A stretch of DNA of 10,418 bases from JAKQHY01 sp034429475 (GTDB lineage Bacteria; Chloroflexota; Anaerolineae; B4-G1; SLSP01). The position numbers and the translations under genes are program-made. This document shows positions 6,013-10,418 of this stretch, piece by piece (position 1 is the stretch's first letter; the number at the start of each line of letters is the position of its first letter). The DNA lies in assembly GCA_034429475.1 (NCBI GenBank), contig DAOUGD010000257.1, positions 1-10,418 on the forward strand. Direction: 5' to 3'. The notes beneath the pieces were generated by a model. It had not been told where the DNA came from. It made no database searches and saw nothing but the letters and a program-made list of their open reading frames with translations.

Positions 6013-8280
6013 ATGAAATATAACGTCGTCGGCCAATCCACTCAGCGTAGTGACGCCCGTGCCAAAGTGACCGGCGCGGCGCAATATCCCGGCGATTTCG
6101 TGATGGAGGGGATGCTGCACATGAAGTTGCTTTTCGCCGGCCGGCCGCACGCGCGCGTCCTCAGCATTGACACCGCGCAGGCCGCAGCGCTGCCTGGCGT
6201 CGTCGCCGTTTTCACCTCCCAGGACGTTCCGGTGACCGAGTACGGCCTGCAATATCCCGCCCCGCCCGTGCTGTGCGGCCCCCCCCCCCTTACCTCCCCC
6301 CCATTGGGGGGGAAAGAGGGCGCGGACGTCGTGCGTTTCATCGGCGATCAGATCGCTGCCGTCGTCGCCGAGACGGAAGCGATTGCCGCGCAGGCCCTCG
6401 CCCTCATCCATGTGGAGTACGAAGACCTCCCGCTCCTCACCGACCCACGCGAGGCGCTCAAGCCGGACGCGCCGCTGCTGCATCCGCCGTACCCCGGCAT
6501 CGCCATCCACCCGGAGCTGGTCTTTGAGGGCAACCTCGTCTCGCGGCACCGCATCCGCCGGGGCGACGTGGACACCGCCTGGATGGGCGCCGACGTCATC
6601 GTCGAGGCCGAGTACGAGATTCCGGGGCAGGAGCACGCCTACTTGCAGCCGGAAGCCGGCCTGGCCTACCTTGACGAGGCCGGGCGCGTGACGGTGGTGG
6701 TCGCCGGACAGTGGGCGCACGAGGATCGGCACGCAATCGCACACGCGCTGGCGCTGCCAGAGGAGCAGGTGCGCGTCATCTATCCGGCCATCGGCGGCGC
6801 GTTTGGCGGACGTGAGGACATGTCCGTGCAGATCGTTCTGGCGCTGGCCGCGTGGAAGCTGCGCCGCCCGGTGCGCATCGAGTGGAGCCGCGAGGAATCC
6901 ATCGTCGGCCATCACAAACGGCACCGCGCCTTCGCCCGCGCGCGCTGGGCCGCGACGCGCGACGGCAAACTGCTCGCCGCCGAAACCGAAGTCATCGCCG
7001 ACGCCGGCGCCTACGTCTACACCACCAACAAGGTGATGGGCAACCTGGTGCTGACGGTCAACGGCCCGTACACCCTCCCCCACATCAAAACCGACGTGCT
7101 GGCCGCGTACACCAACAACATCCCCGGCGGCGCGTTCCGGGGATTTGGCGCGCCGCAGGGCAACTTCATCGCCGAATCGCAGATGAACAAACTGGCGGAG
7201 GCGTTGGGGATGGATCCGGTGGAATTTCGGCTGCGCAACCTCGCCCACAAGGGCGCGCCGATGCCGTGGGGCCGCCCCCTGCCAGACGACGCGCGCGGTC
7301 TGACCGACTGCCTGATTACGGTAGCCAAGGCGCTCGGCTGGCAAAAGACCGACGCCGGTTGGAATGCCCCGACCATCGGCCCACGGCCCAACGATCCGTC
7401 TTACCTCTGGCGTGGTATGGGGATTGCACTGGCTTTCAAAAACATCGGCTTCTCCTTCGGCTACCAGGATAACGCCTGGGCTGCCATCGAACTGCGCGGT
7501 GACAAGGAAATTGAAGAAGCCATCGTCTTTGCCGCCAGTTCCGACGTAGGACAGGGGACGCGCACCGTCATCTGCCAGATGGCGGCGGAGGCGCTGGATT
7601 TGCCGCTAGACAAAGTCCGCCTGGAACCCACCGACACCGCCATCACCGGCAGTTCCGGCTCGTGTTCCGCCTCGCGGATGACGTACATGATCGGCAACGC
7701 CGTGCGGGGCGCAGCCGCCATCGCGCTGACCGATTGGGGCGACGAAGAGCGTCCCGCGCGCGGCGAGTACACCTATCTGGCCCCCCAGACCACGCAGATA
7801 GACGGCGAAACCGGCGACGGCCATCCGAACTTTGCCTACGGGTACGTCGCCATCGCGGCGGAAGTGGCGGTGGACACACAGACCGGCGAGTGGCGCTGCC
7901 CGCGCATCGCCTGCGCCAACGACGTGGGGCAGGCCATCAACCCGCGCCTGCTGGAAGGCCAGATCGAGGGCGGCGTCGTGCAGGCGTTCGGCTGGGCCTC
8001 CACCGAGAACTTCGTCGAGCGCGACGGGCGCGCGCTGACCCGGAACCTCAGCACGTACCTGATTCCCACCGTCGCCGACATTCCCGACCGCGTGATTCCC
8101 CTCATCATCGAAAACGCCGAACCCCACGGCCCGTGGGGCGCGCGCGGCATGGCCGAGATGCCCTTTGTCGCCGTCGCCCCGGCCTTGCACCACGCCCTGC
8201 GGAACGCCGCCGGCGTCTGGTACAACTGCTTCCCCTTCACCGTGGAGCGCGTCTTGCGCGGATTAAAAGGCAAGGAGTAG
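6013..8280 (+). CDS. molybdopterin-binding catalytic subunit, xanthine dehydrogenase family
   Basis: This 755-residue subunit should hydroxylate a heterocycle or aldehyde at the Mo centre and pass electrons to the FAD-FeS fusion protein. It has a hammerhead domain (about 17-140), then Mo-pterin domains (about 150-395 and 415-745). Motifs are GGAFGGRED (261-269), GGAFRGFGAPQ (372-382), DVGQGTR (511-517), SCSASRMTYMIG (550-561) and GARGMAEMP (709-717). E715 is the likely catalytic base. Length is normal for the family. AFRGFG rather than the CO-dehydrogenase AYRC-type loop excludes CODH. An ungapped comparison from AFRGFG places bovine Arg880 at N344, while E268 matches bovine Glu802, so canonical xanthine specificity is uncertain. 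Residues about 90-103 look like an in-frame insertion encoded by a C/G-rich palindromic tract. GGAGG at 5998-6002 supports the start. No Mo-cofactor insertion (XdhC/CoxF-type) gene is in the window. Confidence 0.93.
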   Translation: MKYNVVGQSTQRSDARAKVTGAAQYPGDFVMEGMLHMKLLFAGRPHARVLSIDTAQAAALPGVVAVFTSQDVPVTEYGLQYPAPPVLCGPPPLTSPPLGGKEGADVVRFIGDQIAAVVAETEAIAAQALALIHVEYEDLPLLTDPREALKPDAPLLHPPYPGIAIHPELVFEGNLVSRHRIRRGDVDTAWMGADVIVEAEYEIPGQEHAYLQPEAGLAYLDEAGRVTVVVAGQWAHEDRHAIAHALALPEEQVRVIYPAIGGAFGGREDMSVQIVLALAAWKLRRPVRIEWSREESIVGHHKRHRAFARARWAATRDGKLLAAETEVIADAGAYVYTTNKVMGNLVLTVNGPYTLPHIKTDVLAAYTNNIPGGAFRGFGAPQGNFIAESQMNKLAEALGMDPVEFRLRNLAHKGAPMPWGRPLPDDARGLTDCLITVAKALGWQKTDAGWNAPTIGPRPNDPSYLWRGMGIALAFKNIGFSFGYQDNAWAAIELRGDKEIEEAIVFAASSDVGQGTRTVICQMAAEALDLPLDKVRLEPTDTAITGSSGSCSASRMTYMIGNAVRGAAAIALTDWGDEERPARGEYTYLAPQTTQIDGETGDGHPNFAYGYVAIAAEVAVDTQTGEWRCPRIACANDVGQAINPRLLEGQIEGGVVQAFGWASTENFVERDGRALTRNLSTYLIPTVADIPDRVIPLIIENAEPHGPWGARGMAEMPFVAVAPALHHALRNAAGVWYNCFPFTVERVLRGLKGKE
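6279..6321. repeat. C11 tract plus C7/G7 palindrome inside the Mo-subunit gene
   Basis: Eleven consecutive C (6279-6289) are followed by CCCCCCC (6296-6302), ATT and GGGGGGG (6306-6312). The reading frame stays open and encodes PPPLTSPPLGGKEG (90-103), a low-complexity stretch between conserved VLCG and ADVVRFIGDQ. The segment resembles intergenic palindromic repeats more than coding sequence and may be a repeat inserted in frame. Its homopolymers are slippage- and sequencing-error-prone. Confidence 0.65.
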
Positions 8281-8286
8281 AAATAA

Positions 8287-8351
8287 GAGTTAGGAGTTAG
8301 GAGTTAAAAAATGTGGATTTCCTAACTCCTAACTCCTAACTCCTAACTCCT
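8287..8351. repeat. inverted array of 7-bp repeats (GAGTTAG / CTAACTC) abutting the nadD start
   Basis: Three left-hand units make a 20-base arm (8287-8306) that is perfectly complementary to 8323-8342, with a 16-base loop. One further AACTCCT copy follows, ending directly at ATG 8352. The left arm contains AGGAG at 8293-8296 (as GGAG) and 8299-8303. The right array carries four CTCCT motifs, complementary to Shine-Dalgarno sequences. Confidence 0.92.
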
Positions 8352-8969
8352 ATGTTCCACGCTTCCCGTCTTGGCGTCTTCGGCGGCTCCTTTGACCCGC
8401 CGCACTACGGCCACCTGGCCCTGGCGGAGACGGCCCGCGTGCAGTTGTCCCTCGATGGCGTGCTCTTCGTTCCGGCAGGGCAGCCGCCTCACAAACGCGG
8501 CCACCCAATGTCGGCCCCGGAACATCGCGCCGCGCTGGTGGAAGCCGCCATTGCCGACAACCCCGCTTTTGCCCTCTCCCGTGTAGACCTCGACCGCCCC
8601 GGCCCGCATTTCACCGTAGACATGCTGCGCTTGCTGCGCGACCAATTCCCCGATGTGGGCGCGTGGTTCTTCTTGATGGGTGAGGACTCGCTGCGCGATC
8701 TGCCGCAGTGGTATCAAGCTGATGCCATTTTGCGACAAGTCACGCTCGCGGTAATGCCGCGCCTCGGCGCACGCGCGGACGTGGCTGCGCTCACCGCAGC
8801 CCTGCCGCGCCTGTCGGAGCGTCTCGTGTGGCTCGACGTGCCGCCGGTACACTTCGCCGCCACCGATCTGCGGCGGCGCGTCCGCGCGGGGCTGCCGCTG
8901 CGTTATTTGGTTCCACCGGACGTCGAAGCTTACATCGAGCGCCATCAGCTTTATCTTGATGAAACGTGA
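8352..8969 (+). CDS. nadD: nicotinate-nucleotide adenylyltransferase
   Basis: This 205-residue cytosolic enzyme joins ATP and nicotinate mononucleotide to give deamido-NAD, a core step of NAD synthesis. GVFGGSFDPPHYGHLALAE (8-26) contains the nucleotidyltransferase GGSFDPxHxGH motif. PPHK (45-48), RPGPHFTVD (82-90), GEDSLRDLPQW (110-120) and TDLRRRVRAGLPLRYLVPPDVEAYI (171-195) follow in the usual NadD order. The usual ISSTxIR motif is replaced by FAATDLR (168-174), and the usual Ser of GPSYT is His86. Length is normal. No Shine-Dalgarno is visible because the start codon directly follows the CTAACTC heptamer array. Common NadD neighbours yqeK and rsfS are absent. The link to the hydroxylase genes is positional only, though NAD is the usual electron acceptor of xanthine dehydrogenases. 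Confidence 0.94.
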   Translation: MFHASRLGVFGGSFDPPHYGHLALAETARVQLSLDGVLFVPAGQPPHKRGHPMSAPEHRAALVEAAIADNPAFALSRVDLDRPGPHFTVDMLRLLRDQFPDVGAWFFLMGEDSLRDLPQWYQADAILRQVTLAVMPRLGARADVAALTAALPRLSERLVWLDVPPVHFAATDLRRRVRAGLPLRYLVPPDVEAYIERHQLYLDET

Positions 8970-9042
8970 ACCATGGTAATTTTATCGTGAGCCCCTTGCT
9001 TTTTACGATGTCACATCCCCTGATAAATGCCGTGAATTTTTT

Positions 9043-9069
9043 TTGACTTTCCTGTTGTTTGGATAAAAT
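9043..9069 (+). promoter_or_regulatory. probable sigma70-type promoter for the response regulator
   Basis: TTGACT (9043-9048) is one base from the -35 consensus and TAAAAT (9064-9069) is close to the -10 consensus. The 15-base spacing is slightly short; AAAATA at 9065-9070 gives 16. It lies in an AT-rich stretch unlike the flanking coding DNA, about 45 bases before the GTG start at 9114. Confidence 0.5.
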
Positions 9070-9085
9070 AAATCCGCGAGTGGTG

Positions 9086-9097
9086 TGTTTGCAAACA
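9086..9097. promoter_or_regulatory. perfect 12-bp palindrome, candidate operator
   Basis: TGTTTGCAAACA is a perfect dyad located just downstream of the likely promoter and two bases before the AAGGAGGG ribosome-binding site (9099-9106). The position suits a repressor or autoregulatory site. A 12-bp palindrome can occur by chance, and no second copy was seen in the window. Confidence 0.35.
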
Positions 9098-9113
9098 TAA
9101 GGAGGGTTCTGTA

Positions 9114-9767
9114 GTGGATACTGTCATGGTGATTACCGTCGTGCTCGCCGACGACCACGAGCTGGCGCGGGAAGGGGTGCGGAAGTTGCTGGCGGATGCG
9201 CCGGACATTCAGATCTTAGGGCTGGCGGTGGATGGAGAAACCGCGCAGCAGTTGGTGGCGCAGTTGCGCCCGCAAGTGTTGCTCCTGGACCTGGTGATGC
9301 CCGGCCCGTCACCGGCGGATATCGCGTTGTGGGTCAACATCCATCATCCCGAGACCGCCGTATTGGTGCTGACGGGGCACGACCGCGACTATTACCTGGC
9401 GCAAATGCTGGAGGCGGGAGCGGCCGGCTACCTGGACAAAGAGGTGCGGGGCCAGCAGTTGATCGCGGCGATTCGCGCGGCAGCGGAGGGGCAGCGAGTG
9501 TTCACGCGAGAGCAACAGCAACGGGTGCAGGCGTGGCAGGCGACGGTGCAGGCGCGTTGGGAAAGTCTGACCGAGCGGGAGCAAGAGGTGCTAACACTCA
9601 TCTGCCAGGGACAGAGCAACCAGCAGATAGCACAAAGTTTGAGAATTAGGGCCAAAACTGTCGGAAATCACGTCAGCAGTATTCTGGATAAGTTGGGCGT
9701 GGCTTCCCGTACTGAAGCAGCGCTGTGGGCGGTTAGAGAAGGGTTTGTAGCTCGGCTGGACGTATAG
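9114..9767 (+). CDS. NarL/LuxR-family two-component response regulator
   Basis: This 217-residue cytosolic regulator has a receiver domain (about 6-123) and a GerE-type helix-turn-helix domain (about 149-210). The acidic pair D13-D14, the phospho-acceptor D59 in LLLDLVMPG, T87 in VLTG and K109 in GYLDKE are all present, so phosphorylation control should be intact. The output domain contains LTEREQEVL (152-160) and IAQSLRIRAKTVGNHVSSILDKLGV (172-196), with the recognition helix at KTVGNHV. The GTG start at 9114 is chosen because AAGGAGGG (9099-9106) is 7 bases away; an in-frame ATG at 9126 would be 19 bases away. No histidine kinase is in the window, so it is an orphan here. It has its own likely promoter and a strong terminator, so it is probably monocistronic. 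Target genes are unknown; the secreted-protein genes downstream are candidates by position. Confidence 0.93.
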   Translation: MDTVMVITVVLADDHELAREGVRKLLADAPDIQILGLAVDGETAQQLVAQLRPQVLLLDLVMPGPSPADIALWVNIHHPETAVLVLTGHDRDYYLAQMLEAGAAGYLDKEVRGQQLIAAIRAAAEGQRVFTREQQQRVQAWQATVQARWESLTEREQEVLTLICQGQSNQQIAQSLRIRAKTVGNHVSSILDKLGVASRTEAALWAVREGFVARLDV

Positions 9768-9802
9768 GAAAAAATCCCTATGTCTATATAGGGATTTTTC
9801 CT
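9768..9802. terminator. intrinsic terminator after the response regulator, possibly bidirectional
   Basis: AAAAATCCCTAT (9770-9781) pairs with ATAGGGATTTTT (9788-9799) across a 6-base loop. The CCC/GGG core is flanked by an A-run on one side and a T-run on the other, so it can act on both strands. It begins 2-3 bases after the TAG stop. Confidence 0.8.
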
Positions 9803-9831
9803 CAAGACAAACTCCCGTAGATGTGCTAACG

Positions 9832-9837
9832 TAGAAT
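9832..9837 (+). promoter_or_regulatory. possible -10 box for the small secreted-protein gene
   Basis: TAGAAT is one base from TATAAT and lies about 45 bases before the GTG start at 9883, downstream of the terminator. No good -35 is seen at 16-18 bases; AAGACA (9804-9809) is too far at 22. The box is weakly supported. Confidence 0.25.
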
Positions 9838-9840
9838 TGC

Positions 9841-9858
9841 CGCCGGAGATATCCGGCG
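9841..9858 (+). other. 5' leader hairpin before the small secreted-protein gene
   Basis: CGCCGGA (9841-9847) and TCCGGCG (9852-9858) form a perfect 7-bp stem with a GATA tetraloop. It is 13 bases upstream of the GGAGG ribosome-binding site (9872-9876). It could stabilise the mRNA 5' end or mark a protein-binding site. It is too small to assign to a known riboswitch class. Confidence 0.5.
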
Positions 9859-9882
9859 AGTATCAATCAGCGGAGGTTTGAT

Positions 9883-10275
9883 GTGTATAATGTGTCTATA
9901 AAAAATATAAGACGGTTGACGGTGGCGATTGCGTTACTGCTAATAGGTCTCTCACTTCCAGCCACAGGTATGACCCACCCGTTATATGCAGGGCCTATTA
10001 CTTCTACTCTGCCAGTGAGTGTTGCCTATACTGAGTCAAACGGAGTACAACATTTTGGAGCCTTCTTTTATGGTAAAGAGGGCTACTGGCAACATTACTT
10101 AGGCCCAGGTGGGGATACTGCCACTGCGTATGCCGGTGGTGGCATCGCAAACTGGAACTGGTGGGGAACTAATTACAACGTGCTGCTCTGCCCGAAAACC
10201 TGGCTATTCTTCCCCAATCAGACGGAGAAGTGGTATGGACATAATTATCAAGCTAATTTTCAGGTTGTATATTAG
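9883..10275 (+). CDS. small exported protein of unknown function
   Basis: The predicted product is 130 residues and I do not recognise its family. The N-terminus has a positive region (KNIRR, 7-11), a hydrophobic core (about 12-27) and a possible cleavage site near LYA-GP (A36), so export by Sec is likely. The mature part is rich in Gly, Tyr and Trp, with W69, W91, W93, W94, W107 and W117, and has one cysteine (C103), so no internal disulfide is possible. The GTG start at 9883 is supported by GGAGG (9872-9876), 6 bases away. An overlapping ATG at 9881 in another frame stops after six codons. The DNA is clearly more AT-rich than the genes before it, which suggests a different origin or weak codon selection. 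It has its own hairpin leader and lies 44 bases before another exported-protein gene, possibly as a pair. Confidence 0.7.
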   Translation: MYNVSIKNIRRLTVAIALLLIGLSLPATGMTHPLYAGPITSTLPVSVAYTESNGVQHFGAFFYGKEGYWQHYLGPGGDTATAYAGGGIANWNWWGTNYNVLLCPKTWLFFPNQTEKWYGHNYQANFQVVY

Positions 10276-10319
10276 ATCGCGTTCCCAATCAATCACTTGA
10301 CCCAAAATGGAGGAAAACC

Positions 10320-10418
10320 ATGAAAAAGAAAACCCTATACCTGCTGTCCATCGTTATCTTATTGAGCGCGGTCTCGGCGGTAGCCTACAGAACTGCAAAC
10401 ACAGCGCAAAACCCGCCC
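10320..10418 (+). CDS. start of an exported protein, truncated by the window end
   Basis: Only 33 codons are visible. They begin MKKKTLYLLSIVILLSAVSAVAYRT, a classic signal peptide or membrane anchor with a triple-lysine N-region and a hydrophobic core at about residues 6-22. Cleavage could fall near VSA or VAY. GGAGG (10309-10313), 6 bases before the ATG, gives strong start support. It follows the small secreted-protein gene by 44 bases with no terminator between them, so the two may be co-transcribed. Function cannot be judged from this fragment. Confidence 0.75.
   Translation, partial: MKKKTLYLLSIVILLSAVSAVAYRTANTAQNPP

Noticed and set aside
5983..7344. Long open frame on the minus strand (453 codons) across the Mo-subunit gene
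   Set aside because: It is antisense to conserved molybdopterin-binding motifs, with Arg/Val/Gly-rich low-complexity translation and no ribosome-binding site.
6013..8280. Carbon monoxide dehydrogenase large subunit (CoxL)
   Set aside because: The active-site loop is AFRGFG, with no AYRC-type cysteine, so Cu-Mo CO chemistry is not supported.
1571..8351. A CRISPR array made from the short repeats
   Set aside because: Units are 7-8 bp, contiguous and without spacers, and each locus has a different unit.
9883..10275. Lactococcin-972-like bacteriocin
   Set aside because: Size, secretion and aromatic content are compatible, but I could not find the family's characteristic motifs, and the next gene is not evidently an immunity protein.

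Overview
The window is GC-rich bacterial DNA in which every supportable gene lies on the plus strand. Three things point to Chloroflexota, probably an Anaerolineae-like lineage: the style of the proteins, the molybdenum-hydroxylase neighbourhood with a large PLP enzyme, and the many short palindromic repeats between genes. The taxon is inferred and no marker gene proves it.

Layout. (1) 80-1543: a fold-type II PLP enzyme of the cysteine-synthase superfamily. (2) 1653-2588: a membrane-anchored family 2 glycosyltransferase of the DPM1/GtrB type. (3) 2682-4121: one protein that joins the FAD subunit and the [2Fe-2S] subunit of a xanthine-dehydrogenase-family enzyme, in the order FAD then FeS. (4) 4207-5919: a two-domain protein with an unrecognised N-terminal half and a C-terminal half that looks like a nucleoside phosphorylase/nucleosidase. 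(5) 6013-8280: the molybdopterin-binding catalytic subunit of the same hydroxylase. (6) 8352-8969: NadD, nicotinate-nucleotide adenylyltransferase. (7) 9114-9767: a NarL/LuxR-type response regulator with a probable promoter upstream and a clear terminator downstream. (8) 9883-10275 and 10320 to the window end: two genes for exported proteins of unknown function, the first noticeably more AT-rich than the rest.

How the genes may work together. The FAD-FeS fusion and the molybdenum subunit together supply all the redox centres of a purine- or heterocycle-type hydroxylase: Mo-pterin, two [2Fe-2S] clusters and FAD. The nucleosidase-like gene lies between them. A simple hypothesis is that it releases a free base that the hydroxylase then oxidises. 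The substrate is not proven: Glu268 of the Mo-subunit matches a xanthine-contacting residue, but the position matching bovine Arg880 is Asn344. The PLP enzyme could act in the same catabolic scheme. The glycosyltransferase and NadD show no obvious functional link.

The most striking non-coding feature is a series of five consecutive gene junctions (1544-1652, 2581-2681, 4122-4206, 5920-6012, 8281-8351). Each carries a different tandem or inverted short repeat, mostly with 7-8 bp units. One array contains the glycosyltransferase stop codon and another abuts the nadD start codon. A related-looking C/G-rich palindromic segment seems to have inserted in frame into the Mo-subunit gene. No intergenic stretch exceeds 300 bases, and I saw no tRNA, rRNA, CRISPR array or insertion sequence.
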